DNA of 64,000 nt, from positions 496,001 to 560,000 of the forward strand of contig NZ_SACL01000002.1 of NCBI RefSeq assembly GCF_004005855.1, written 5' to 3'. How positions within the stretch are numbered: the stretch's first letter is position 1; each line of letters starts with the position of its first letter. The notes beneath the pieces are model-generated. The model was not told where the DNA came from. It saw only the letters and a program-made list of their open reading frames with translations, and made no database searches. Shown here piece after piece: positions 44,003 to 53,062 of this stretch. This DNA is from Rhodovarius crocodyli. Its GTDB lineage: Bacteria > Pseudomonadota > Alphaproteobacteria > Acetobacterales > Acetobacteraceae. Position numbers and translations under genes: made by a program.

Positions 44003-45847
44003 TCACTGGCAGGCGAGGCACTCTTCATAATCAGTGCTGCTGCTTGCCGGCGCGGATTTGGCCGTCGGCACCAGTTCCACCGCCAGCGCCTTTTCACTGA
44101 TCGTGTCAGCACGCTGGATCGACAGGCTGCGGCAGTAATAGAGCGACTTCACGCCCTTTTTCCATGCCTGCATATGGATCTGGTGCAGGTCGCGCTTATG
44201 CACATCCGCCGGCAGGAACAGGTTCACCGACTGGCTCTGGCAGATATAGGGCGTGCGGTCGGCCGCATGCTCCACCACCCAGCGCTGATCCAGCTCGAAT
44301 GCGGTCTTGTAGGCCGCGCGCTCCTGGTCATCCAGGAAGTCCAGGTGCTGGACCGAGCCCTTGTTGACCGTGATGGAGGTCCAGGTGTCCTCGTCGTTGC
44401 GGCCGTACTTCTCCAGCACCTTCGCCAGATACGGGTTGCGCACGATGAAGCTGCCGGACAGCGTCTTGTGGTTATAGACGTTGGCCGCGATCGGCTCGAT
44501 GCCGGGGCTCGCACCGCCGCAGATGATGCTGATCGACGCCGTGGGCGCGATCGCCATCTTGTTGGAGAAGCGCTCCATGAAGCCGTATTCGGCCGCGTCG
44601 GGGCAGGGGCCGCGCTCCTCGGCCAGCTGGCGCGACGCAATGTCGGCCTGGGCGCGGATGTGCTTGAACATCTTCTTGTTCCACACCTTCGCGACCACGC
44701 TCTCGAAGGGAACGTTCAGCCCCTGGAGGAAGGAGTGGAAACCCATCACGCCGAGGCCGACCGAACGCTCGCGCATCGCGGAATAGCGGGCCTTGGCCAT
44801 GCTGTCCGGGGCGGTGTCGATGAAGTTCTGCAGCACATTGTCGAGGAAGCGCATCACGTCCGGGATGAACTGCTCGTCGTCCTTCCACTCCATCCAGGTC
44901 TCGAGGTTGAGCGAGGACAGGCAGCAGACGGCCGTGCGCTGCTCACCGTGATGATCGGTGCCGGTCGGCAGCGTGATCTCGGAGCACAGGTTGGAGGTCT
45001 TCACCTCGAGGCCCGCGAGCTTGTGGTGCTCGGGGCGTGCGTTGTTCACGGCATCCGAGTAGATGATGTAGGGCTCGCCCTGCTCCATGCGCGCCATCAG
45101 CAGGCGGATCCAGATGGAACGAGCGGAGACGCTGCGCACCACGGCGCCGTCCTTGGGGGACAGCAGGGCCCAGGGCTCATCGGCCTCGACCGCGCGCATG
45201 AAGGCGTCGCTGAGCAGCACGCCATGGTGCAGGTTCAGCGCCTTGCGGTTCGGGTCGCCGCCGGTGGGGCGGCGGATGTCGATGAATTCCTCGATCTCGG
45301 GGTGGTGCACCGGCAGGTACACGGCGGCCGACCCGCGGCGCAGGCTGCCCTGGGAGATGGCGAGGGTCAGGCTGTCCATCACGCGGATGAAGGGCACGAT
45401 GCCGCTGGTCTTGCCGTTCTGGCCGACCTTTTCACCCAGCGAACGCAGGTTGCCCCAGTAGGAGCCGATGCCGCCGCCCTTCGACGCCAGCCAGACATTC
45501 TCGTTCCACAGGCCCACGATGGATTCGAGGCTGTCGTTGGCTTCGTTCAGGAAGCAGCTGATCGGCAGCCCGCGCGTCGTACCCCCGTTCGACAGCACAG
45601 GCGTGGCCGGCATGAACCACAGGCGAGAGATGTAATCATAGATTCGCTGGGAATGGGCCGCGTCGTCGCCGTATGCCGAAGCCACGCGGGCGAACAGGTC
45701 CTGGTAGGATTCGCCCGGCAGCAGATAGCGGTCGTCGAGCGTCGCCTTACCGAATTCGGTCAGCAGCGAATCACGGCTTCGGTCCACCTGGACCTGGTGA
45801 TGGCCCTGGAGCTGAATGGCATCGAACACGGTAACATCCCCCTGCAT
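44003..45847 (-). CDS. nrdA: Class Ia ribonucleotide reductase large subunit
   Basis: 614 residues from ATG 45847. Active-site Cys residues are in GLPISCFLN, NLCSEITLP (with catalytic Asn and Glu) and AVCCLSSLN; the C-terminal CLAC pair (YEECLACQ) accepts electrons from thioredoxin or glutaredoxin. There is no N-terminal ATP-cone, which in E. coli-type NrdA gives dATP inhibition. Upstream in-frame ATGs (45865, 45922) would place coding sequence over probable NrdR boxes; a GTG at 45832 with AGGGGG before it is another option. Confidence 0.94.
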   Translation of the reverse strand: MQGDVTVFDAIQLQGHHQVQVDRSRDSLLTEFGKATLDDRYLLPGESYQDLFARVASAYGDDAAHSQRIYDYISRLWFMPATPVLSNGGTTRGLPISCFLNEANDSLESIVGLWNENVWLASKGGGIGSYWGNLRSLGEKVGQNGKTSGIVPFIRVMDSLTLAISQGSLRRGSAAVYLPVHHPEIEEFIDIRRPTGGDPNRKALNLHHGVLLSDAFMRAVEADEPWALLSPKDGAVVRSVSARSIWIRLLMARMEQGEPYIIYSDAVNNARPEHHKLAGLEVKTSNLCSEITLPTGTDHHGEQRTAVCCLSSLNLETWMEWKDDEQFIPDVMRFLDNVLQNFIDTAPDSMAKARYSAMRERSVGLGVMGFHSFLQGLNVPFESVVAKVWNKKMFKHIRAQADIASRQLAEERGPCPDAAEYGFMERFSNKMAIAPTASISIICGGASPGIEPIAANVYNHKTLSGSFIVRNPYLAKVLEKYGRNDEDTWTSITVNKGSVQHLDFLDDQERAAYKTAFELDQRWVVEHAADRTPYICQSQSVNLFLPADVHKRDLHQIHMQAWKKGVKSLYYCRSLSIQRADTISEKALAVELVPTAKSAPASSSTDYEECLACQ

Positions 45848-45883
45848 TCCCCTGTCACTGAACATGCCGAGTTTCCCTTCGCG

Positions 45884-45934
45884 CCACAAGATATAGTCTG
45901 AACCAACCGTTTGCCCCACCATATGCTGCGTGGG
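45884..45934. promoter_or_regulatory. Tandem NrdR-box-like sites upstream of nrdA
   Basis: Box 1 (45884-45899), minus strand AGACTATATCTTGTGG, matches the NrdR consensus at 12 of 16 positions. Box 2 (45915-45934) has CCCAC/GTGGG arms. Centres are 33 bp apart, three helical turns, the spacing typical of NrdR box pairs. They argue the nrdA start is at or below 45865. Confidence 0.55.
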
Positions 45935-46102
45935 AAGAGGGGGTCAGCGAAGCCGCGGCAAACCGCCGATGTTCGCTTCCTGTTCTAGTAGGGCGTTATC
46001 CCGCCCGATCTCAAGCACCCTGCGATCACATTGCGTAACAGGCCTGGCCGATGGGGGCAGGGGGGTGTCGCAAGCCATCCCCGCCATCCACAGCGGCGCC
46101 GG

Positions 46103-46111
46103 TTATCCACA
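46103..46111 (+). promoter_or_regulatory. DnaA box upstream of nrdA
   Basis: TTATCCACA, a perfect DnaA box, about 255 bp upstream of the nrdA start, with a weaker CCATCCACA nearby (about 46084). DnaA regulates nrdAB in other bacteria, so it may couple nucleotide supply to replication. No origin-like clustering is seen. Confidence 0.5.
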
Positions 46112-46207
46112 GGGCTGAAAGGGCGGAAATCCGGGCCATCCGGGATGGGGCACCCGCGCCGGCGGGCATCGCGAATCCGAATGAAGGATTCGCGACACCC
46201 GGGCGAA

Positions 46208-46882
46208 TCAGGCCAGACTGATTCCGTAACGATGTGCGCGGGTGTCGAGCCATGAGGTGCGCCGCTCGACCACATGCTCGGCCACGTCGAAGGCCAGCCG
46301 GTCGATGCGCAGCACCGGCGTGCCCGCGGGCAGGTGCAGGATGCGCGCGGTCTCGGCATCCGCGATCTCGGCGCCCATGCTTTCCTCGGCGTGGGCGACG
46401 GTCACGCCATGGGCGCGCTGGTAATGGACGTACATCTCCGTCTCCAGCTCCCGGTTCACCGGCAGGTTCAGGCCGGGGAAGCGTTCCGCCGGCAGCACGA
46501 TGCGCTCCCGGATCACGGCCTGGCCGTCCAGCAGGCGCAGGCGCTCGATCACGATTTCCTCTCCCTCATGCTCGATGGAGGTGAGCAGGGAGCTCGCCTG
46601 CGCCTTGGCGCCATCGGCACGGCGCAACCTGAAGAAGTGGAACAGCGCGCGCTCTGAGGTATGGACCGCCACCACGCTGCCCTTGCCGTGCACCTTCACG
46701 ATCAGGCGTGATCGCTCCAGCTCCGCCAGGGCGCGCCGCAGGGTCCCCTGGGAAACGCCCAGTTCCTCGGCCAGGCTGGGCTCGGCGGGCAGGGCCATGC
46801 CGGGCGGCCATGTGCCGTCGGCGATGCGCTCGCGCAGCACGGCTTCGGCCCTGGCATAGAGTGGTTGACGGGACAGCTTCAT
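46208..46882 (-). CDS. GntR-family regulator, HutC/UTRA type
   Basis: 224 residues: winged helix (about 5-70; LAEELGVSQGTLRRALAEL) and UTRA effector domain (about 90-220; AERFPGLNLPVN and AEESMGAEIA). ATG 46882 chosen; 15 more residues are possible. It is divergent from a TSUP permease across 193 bp that contains a 17-bp palindrome, so it probably represses itself and the permease in response to a small ligand. Confidence 0.92.
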   Translation of the reverse strand: MKLSRQPLYARAEAVLRERIADGTWPPGMALPAEPSLAEELGVSQGTLRRALAELERSRLIVKVHGKGSVVAVHTSERALFHFFRLRRADGAKAQASSLLTSIEHEGEEIVIERLRLLDGQAVIRERIVLPAERFPGLNLPVNRELETEMYVHYQRAHGVTVAHAEESMGAEIADAETARILHLPAGTPVLRIDRLAFDVAEHVVERRTSWLDTRAHRYGISLA

Positions 46883-46947
46883 GGGGCGCGGACACTGATG
46901 GCGGATGGCTTCGGGATCAAGCAGCATTTTTGCACTGCAAAAGCACT

Positions 46948-46964
46948 TGTGTCTGATACAAGAC
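46948..46964. promoter_or_regulatory. 17-bp palindrome, probable GntR operator
   Basis: CTTGTGTCTGATACAAG is symmetric as CTTGTnTCnGAnACAAG. It lies 66 bp from the gntR start and 111 bp from the permease start, a typical autoregulatory position. Confidence 0.6.
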
Positions 46965-47075
46965 TATGCGAACTTCCATGCAACGAGGAAACGTTCTTGC
47001 AAGGCAGCCCTGGCTGGGCGCGCGGACGCTCCGCGCGCCCAGACCAGATGGCCTTTATCGTGATCCCTTCCTGAC

Positions 47076-47807
47076 ATGTCGTTCGAGTTGATCGCCCTGG
47101 CATTCGTGATGCTGGGCGCGTCCTTCTGTTCCGCCGTTGCCGGCTTCGCGATGAACCTGATCGCGGCGGGCGTCCTGCTTCACATCATGACCCCGCAGGA
47201 ACTGGCGCCCCTGCTGCCGGCCTGCAGCCTGTGCGTGCAGGCCGTGACGCTGCGTGCCGTGTGGTACGCGATCGATTGGCCGCGCCTGTGGCGCTATGTC
47301 GTGCCGGGGCTGATCGGAACCCCGGTGGGCGTCTGGCTGCTGGGGGCGGGCAGTGTCCGCGGCCTCGTCATCTTCATCGGCGTCGTGCTCGTGCTCTACA
47401 GCGGCTACATGCTGACGCGGCTGATCCTGCGCCGGCCGCCGCCCGAGGTGCGCGCCAACCGCAGCATCGACGTGGCCGTGGGCTTCGGCTCCGGCGTGCT
47501 GGGCGGCATCGGCGGATTCTCGGGGCCGCTGATGGCGCTGTGGGTCGATATCCAGGGGCTGAACAAGAATGAGGCCCGGGCCCTGCTGCAGCCTTTCATC
47601 GCGGGCCTTCAGGTCATGGCGACCGGCACGCTGCTGGTGAAGGGGTACTTCACGCAGCAGACCTGGATCATGCTGGCGGTGGCGGTGCCGGCGCTGGTGC
47701 TCGGCAGTTGGCTCGGCCTCAAGGCCTATCACGCCATGCCGCCGCAGCTGTTCCGGATTTCGCTGCTGGTGCTGCTGATGGTCTCGGGCCTGTCGCTGCT
47801 CTGGTGA
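47076..47807 (+). CDS. TSUP-family (TauE/SafE) permease
   Basis: 243-residue membrane protein with about seven to eight helices and the two internal repeats of TSUP proteins (AGFAMNLIAAGVLL near 21-35 and GSGVLGGIGGFSGPLMALWV near 138-157). Relatives move sulfite, sulfonates, taurine breakdown products or organosulfur acids; the substrate is unknown. Divergent GntR regulation suggests an inducible transporter. Confidence 0.88.
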   Translation: MSFELIALAFVMLGASFCSAVAGFAMNLIAAGVLLHIMTPQELAPLLPACSLCVQAVTLRAVWYAIDWPRLWRYVVPGLIGTPVGVWLLGAGSVRGLVIFIGVVLVLYSGYMLTRLILRRPPPEVRANRSIDVAVGFGSGVLGGIGGFSGPLMALWVDIQGLNKNEARALLQPFIAGLQVMATGTLLVKGYFTQQTWIMLAVAVPALVLGSWLGLKAYHAMPPQLFRISLLVLLMVSGLSLLW

Positions 47808-47873
47808 ATCGCGCGGCGCATTAACGGGTGCTTTACCGAGTCGCGGCATGACTGGCGCACAGGAGGATTTCCC

Positions 47874-48164
47874 ATGAGCCAGCACCTGCCCGACGGCCTG
47901 TTCCCCATCGGCACCCTGCACACCGGCTGGCCCGCCGCGCATGAGACCGATGCCCTGACGCTGGTGCGCAGCGTGACGGGGGCCGTGGTCTCGGTCACGG
48001 CGGCGCTGAAGCGCGTGAATGCGCTGCTGGCCGCGGAGACGCGGGACCACGCGGCCCTGGCGCGCGCCGTCGCCTCGCTGAACTATGCGGTGGCTGACCA
48101 GCGCCAGGCCGCGAGCGGCGTGCTGGAGCGCCTGTCGGCCGAGATCGTGCCCGGCGTGTCCTGA
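47874..48164 (+). CDS. Hypothetical 96-residue protein
   Basis: Starts MSQHLPDGLFPIGTLHTGWP, then is mostly helical (VRSVTGAVVSVTAALKRVNA and NYAVADQRQAASGVLERL). No signal peptide or membrane helix. A strong AGGAGG (about 8 bp upstream) supports translation. No family recognised. It lies between the TSUP permease and chrA and could belong to either unit. Confidence 0.65.
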   Translation: MSQHLPDGLFPIGTLHTGWPAAHETDALTLVRSVTGAVVSVTAALKRVNALLAAETRDHAALARAVASLNYAVADQRQAASGVLERLSAEIVPGVS

Positions 48165-48205
48165 CGGCCCGGTTCCGCTAGAACTGGCGCCTTCACGGAG
48201 GCGCC

Positions 48206-49525
48206 ATGACCACGAACCTGCCCAGCTTCGCCGAGGCCTTCCGCGTCTGGCTGCGCATCGGCTGCCTGTCCTTCGGCGGCCCCGCCGGCCAGATCGCGCT
48301 GATGCACCGTGAGGTGGTGGAGGAGCGCCGCTGGGTCAGCGACGCCCGATTCCTGCATGCCCTGAACTTCTGCACCCTGCTGCCGGGGCCGGAGGCGATG
48401 CAGCTCGCCACCTATCTGGGCTGGCTGATGCATGGCGTGCGCGGCGGCGTCGCGGCCGGGCTGCTGTTCGTGCTGCCGGGCGCGCTGGTGCTGCTGGCGC
48501 TCAGCCTGGTCTATGCCGCCTTCGGTGATGTGCCGGTCGTCTCGGCGCTGTTCCTCGGCCTGAAATCCGCCGTGCTGGTGCTGGTGATCGAGGCCCTGCT
48601 GAAGGTGGGGCGGCGGGCGCTGAAGGGGGGCGTGGCCTGGGGCACGGCGCTGGCCGCGTTCCTGGCGCTGTTCCTGGGCGGCGTGCCGTTTCCGGTCGTG
48701 GTGCTGGCGGCGGGGCTGCTGGGGCTGGCCTTCCCGCAGGCCTTCGCGCCGGCGGCGCACGGCAAGGCGGGGCAGGGGGCCGACAGCCTGCTGGATACGC
48801 ATCTGGCCGCGAATCCGGGCTATATCGCGGGGCTCGCGCCCGGCGCGCGGCGGGCGGGTCTGGTCGCGCTGGCGATGTGGATCTGGCCCGTGGTGCTGCT
48901 GCGCGAATCGGGCGGCGTGTACGGGGACGTGGCCTGGTTCTTCTCCAAGATGGCGCTCGTCACCTTCGGCGGGGCCTATGCCGTCCTGGCCTATGTCGCG
49001 CAGGAGGCCGTGGAGCATTACCGCTGGCTGACCGCGCCCGAGATGCTGGCGGGGCTGGGCCTGGCCGAGACCACCCCCGGCCCGCTGATCCTGGTGCTGC
49101 AATTCGTGGGTTTCCTGGCTGGGTTGCGGCTGGGCGGGGGCTATGGCGGGGCCGTGGCCGCCAGCGCGCTGACGCTGTGGGTCACTTTCCTGCCCTGCTT
49201 CGCCTGGATCTTCCTGGGCGCGCCCTTCGTCGAGCGCCTGCACGGGGTGGAGCGCCTGAAGGGCGCGCTGGCCGCCGTGACCGCGGCGGTGGTGGGGGTG
49301 ATCGGCAATCTGGCGGTGTGGTTCGCGCTGCGGGTGCTGTTCGCGGAGCTGCGGCCGGGAATCCTGGGCGTGGAATGGCCGGTGGGCGCCAGCCTGCAAT
49401 GGTTGCCGCTGGCGCTGGCCATCATGTCCGCCTTCACGCTGCTGTGGCGGAAAACCGGGGTTCTGCCGGTGCTGGCGCTCTCGGCGGGCTTCGGGCTGGC
49501 CGCGCGGCTGGCGGGTCTTGCGTGA
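48206..49525 (+). CDS. chrA: Chromate transporter-family protein (ChrA)
   Basis: 439-residue two-domain CHR protein: both halves carry the family hallmarks (GCLSFGGPAGQIALMHREVV with CTLLPGPEAMQLATYLGWLM; and MALVTFGGAYAVLAYVAQE with ETTPGPLILVLQFVGFLAG). It is predicted to have about ten to twelve membrane helices. Named for chromate efflux, though many homologues have no proven chromate role and no chrB regulator is present. Confidence 0.9.
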   Translation: MTTNLPSFAEAFRVWLRIGCLSFGGPAGQIALMHREVVEERRWVSDARFLHALNFCTLLPGPEAMQLATYLGWLMHGVRGGVAAGLLFVLPGALVLLALSLVYAAFGDVPVVSALFLGLKSAVLVLVIEALLKVGRRALKGGVAWGTALAAFLALFLGGVPFPVVVLAAGLLGLAFPQAFAPAAHGKAGQGADSLLDTHLAANPGYIAGLAPGARRAGLVALAMWIWPVVLLRESGGVYGDVAWFFSKMALVTFGGAYAVLAYVAQEAVEHYRWLTAPEMLAGLGLAETTPGPLILVLQFVGFLAGLRLGGGYGGAVAASALTLWVTFLPCFAWIFLGAPFVERLHGVERLKGALAAVTAAVVGVIGNLAVWFALRVLFAELRPGILGVEWPVGASLQWLPLALAIMSAFTLLWRKTGVLPVLALSAGFGLAARLAGLA

Positions 49526-49554
49526 TTTAGCGCATGGATTTCGTGCCCCCCACG

Positions 49555-49582
49555 TTGACAGGGCGCGCCATTCAGCCATAAC
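49555..49582 (+). promoter_or_regulatory. Sigma-70-type promoter for the tRNA-tuf unit
   Basis: Perfect -35 TTGACA (49555-49560) and -10 CATAAC (49577-49582) with a 16-bp spacer, 40 bp upstream of tRNA-Tyr. It probably drives tRNA-Tyr, tRNA-Gly and tuf. Confidence 0.7.
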
Positions 49583-49622
49583 GCGCCCCACCTGCTGCTG
49601 GGAAACACCACGGCCTCAATGA

Positions 49623-49705
49623 GGAGGGGTGCCCGAGTGGCTAAAGGGGACGGACTGTAAATCCGTTGGCTTGCGCCTACGCTGGTTCGAATCCAGCCCC
49701 CTCCA
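49623..49705 (+). tRNA. tRNA-Tyr (GTA anticodon)
   Basis: Acceptor stem GGAGGGG/CCCCTCC with discriminator A. It has a class II long variable arm. Anticodon loop CTGTAAA gives GTA. T-arm GGTTCGAATCC is standard. CCA is not encoded. Confidence 0.97.
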
Positions 49706-49764
49706 TATCTGCCTCGTGTTTTCGGGCAGCAGGTAGCTTGCGTACTCGTCCCTCGCGGGGCTGC

Positions 49765-49838
49765 GCGGGTGTAGCTCAATGGTAGAGCCCCAGCCTTCCA
49801 AGCTGGTTGTGCGGGTTCGATCCCCGTCACCCGCTCCA
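49765..49838 (+). tRNA. tRNA-Gly (TCC anticodon)
   Basis: Acceptor GCGGGTG/CACCCGC, anticodon loop CTTCCAA (TCC), T-arm GGGTTCGATCCC, 3' CCA encoded. It lies 68 bp before tuf, in the tyrT-glyT-tuf order known from other proteobacteria. Confidence 0.97.
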
Positions 49839-49906
49839 CGCGGGAGGGCAGCGCCAGTGGGCCGGGTTGCAACAGGGTTACTTGACGTAACAGACGGAGC
49901 TGTCTG

Positions 49907-51094
<1,188 letters not shown>

Positions 51095-51147
51095 CCCTCT
51101 TGCATCCGGCGCGCCCCTCTTTAGGGTGCGCCGGTTGCCTGGGGTCT

Positions 51148-51224
51148 AGGGGCGTAGCTCAATTGGCTAGAGCGCCGGTCTCCAAAACCGGAGGTTGGGG
51201 GTTCGAGACCCTCCGCCCCTGCCA
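51148..51224 (+). tRNA. tRNA-Trp (CCA anticodon)
   Basis: Acceptor AGGGGCG/CGCCCCT with discriminator G, anticodon loop CTCCAAA (CCA), T-arm GGGTTCGAGACCC, 3' CCA encoded. It lies between tuf and secE, a conserved location. Confidence 0.97.
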
Positions 51225-51306
51225 CTTTTCCGCAGGCGCCCAGCCCGGTCAGGCTTCCTGATCAGGCTGCGGCGCCGCATTGTTGAGAGAGCACGAGGGT
51301 ACTGGC

Positions 51307-51498
51307 TTGGCGAAGTTCGATCCAGCGCAGTTTGTCCGGGAAGTGCGCACCGAAACGGCGCGCGTCACCTGGCCGTCGCGCAAGGAAACCCTGGTGACGA
51401 CCGGCATCGTGCTGGCGCTGTCGGCGCTGGCGGCCGTGTTCTTCCTGGTGGTGGACCAGCTGATCCAGCTGGCCATGTCCTTCGTGTTCCGTATCTGA
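51307..51498 (+). CDS. secE: Preprotein translocase subunit SecE
   Basis: 63 residues with the SecE core ARVTWPSRKETLVTTGIVLA and one membrane helix (about 31-55). Probable TTG start (51307), giving LAKFDPAQFVRE; GAGGG lies upstream and no ATG is available. With SecY/SecG it forms the translocon. Followed 12 bp later by nusG. Confidence 0.93.
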   Translation: MAKFDPAQFVREVRTETARVTWPSRKETLVTTGIVLALSALAAVFFLVVDQLIQLAMSFVFRI

Positions 51499-51510
51499 GG
51501 AGCGCCGACG

Positions 51511-52050
51511 GTGGCCGACAAGAAGTGGTACGTGGTGCATGTGTACTCGGGCTTCGAGAAGAAGATCGCCGAGCAGATCCAGCACCAGGCTAATCAGACG
51601 GGCCTCGCCGACAAGATCGAGGACATCCTGGTCCCCACGGAGCAGGTCACCGAAGTGCGCCGCGGCCAGAAGACCGAGACCGAGCGCAAGTTCTTCCCCG
51701 GCTATGTGCTGGTGAAGATGGAAATGACCGACGACACCTGGCACCTCGTGCGTGACACGCCGAAGGTGACGGGCTTTCTCGGCGCCAAGAACAAGCCGAC
51801 GCCGATCACCGAGGCCGAGGCGATGCGCATCGTCAAGCAGCTGACGGATGACGCCGAGAAGCCGCGCCGCCCCGCGGTGGTCTTCGAGGTGGGCGAGCAG
51901 ATCCGCGTCACCGACGGCCCCTTCACCAGCTTCAACGGCACGGTGGAGGAAGTGGACGAGGAGAAGGGCCGCCTGAAGGTCTCCGTCTCCATCTTCGGCC
52001 GCTCCACCCCGGTCGACCTGGAATACGGGCAGGTCGAGAAGCTCTCGTAA
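51511..52050 (+). CDS. nusG: Transcription antitermination factor NusG
   Basis: 179 residues, GTG start. N-terminal NGN domain ([20 protein letters not shown]) and C-terminal KOW domain ([20 protein letters not shown]). It binds RNA polymerase to promote elongation and Rho or ribosome coupling. A terminator follows at once, so rplK is not downstream. Confidence 0.98.
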   Translation: MADKKWYVVHVYSGFEKKIAEQIQHQANQTGLADKIEDILVPTEQVTEVRRGQKTETERKFFPGYVLVKMEMTDDTWHLVRDTPKVTGFLGAKNKPTPITEAEAMRIVKQLTDDAEKPRRPAVVFEVGEQIRVTDGPFTSFNGTVEEVDEEKGRLKVSVSIFGRSTPVDLEYGQVEKLS

Positions 52051-52053
52051 GCG

Positions 52054-52077
52054 AAAGGGGCCTGCGGGCCCCTTTTT
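52054..52077 (+). terminator. Rho-independent terminator after nusG
   Basis: AAAGGGGCC-tgcg-GGCCCCTTTTT, a strong GC stem with T-run four bases after the nusG stop. It separates secE-nusG from the downstream receptor gene. Confidence 0.92.
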
Positions 52078-52108
52078 CATGGGCGTGATTGCGCCCACCA
52101 TGGCGCCC

Positions 52109-53062
52109 ATGCTGCGCCGCTCCCTTCTCCTCGCCTCCTTGGCCTCTCCCTTGGCCACCCCCGCGCTTGCCTTCGACAAGCCGATCCGCCTCATCGTGCC
52201 TTTCGCCCCTGGCGGGTCGCAGGATGTGCTGGGCCGGCTGCTGGCCCAGGCGGCCGCGCCGGGCCTCGGCCAGCAGGTGGTGGTGGAGAACCGCGCCGGC
52301 GCCGGCGGTGTGCTGGGTGCGGAGGCCGTGGCCCGCGCGGCACCCGACGGCACCACCCTGCTGCTGGCCACCGCCGGGCAGACCACCATCGCCAAGGCCA
52401 TCGGGCGCAACCTGCCCTATGACGCGCTGGCCAGCTTCACCCCCATCCTGCACCTGTCGGACAGCCCGGTCGCGCTGCTGGCCGCCCCCGACATGCCGGT
52501 GAGCGACATCGCCGGGCTGCTGCGCATGGCGCGTGAGGCCCGTGAACCGCTGCCCTATGCCTCCACCGGCATCGGCACGAACACGCATCTGATCATGGAG
52601 GATCTGAAGGCCCGCGCCGGGCTGAATGTCGAGCATGTGCCCTATCGGGGTGCTGCCGCGGCCTTCAACGATCTCGCGGCGGGGCGCATCAGGCTGATGT
52701 TCGTTTCCGTGCCCTCGGTGCTGACCTCCGATGCGCGGCAGTTCAAGGTGCTGGGCGTCACGTCCCGCACGCGCTTTCCGGCCCTGCCCAACACGCCGAC
52801 CCTGATCGAGGGCGGCGTGCCCGGCTTCGAGGCCAGCATCTGGACCGGGCTGACCGGCCCCGCCGGCATGCCGCCGGCCGTGGTGGCGCAGATCGCCCAG
52901 GCCTTCCAGGCCGCCATGCGGGCCGAGCTGTTCCAGTCGAGGCTCGACAGCCTCGGCGTCACGGTCAATGGCAGCGACGGTGCCGCCTTCGGCGCCATGC
53001 TGCAGGATGACCTGGCGCGATGGACCCGGGTGGCCGCCCCCCTCAACATCCGGCTCGACTGA
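52109..53062 (+). CDS. Bug/TctC-family tripartite tricarboxylate transporter receptor
   Basis: 317 residues: signal peptide (MLRRSLLLASLASPLATPAL, cleaved near ALA-FDKPIR) and Bug core (PIRLIVPFAPGGSQDVLGR; VVENRAGAGG; HVPYRGAAAAF). It is a solute-binding receptor without adjacent membrane genes. Alternative starts at 52100 and 52079. The stop overlaps the next gene's ATG, linking it to a serine hydrolase. Confidence 0.93.
   Translation: MLRRSLLLASLASPLATPALAFDKPIRLIVPFAPGGSQDVLGRLLAQAAAPGLGQQVVVENRAGAGGVLGAEAVARAAPDGTTLLLATAGQTTIAKAIGRNLPYDALASFTPILHLSDSPVALLAAPDMPVSDIAGLLRMAREAREPLPYASTGIGTNTHLIMEDLKARAGLNVEHVPYRGAAAAFNDLAAGRIRLMFVSVPSVLTSDARQFKVLGVTSRTRFPALPNTPTLIEGGVPGFEASIWTGLTGPAGMPPAVVAQIAQAFQAAMRAELFQSRLDSLGVTVNGSDGAAFGAMLQDDLARWTRVAAPLNIRLD

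Larger units (their letters stand above)
45848..46207. other. Intergenic region upstream of nrdA
   Basis: 360 bp between nrdA and the GntR/UTRA gene. Holds two spaced NrdR-like boxes (45884-45899, 45915-45934) and a perfect DnaA box (46103-46111). No ORF with support. Confidence 0.6.

Noticed and set aside
46084-46111. Possible replication origin because of DnaA-like boxes
   Set aside because: Only one perfect box and one weak one, no AT-rich unwinding region and no dnaA, parAB or gidA nearby.
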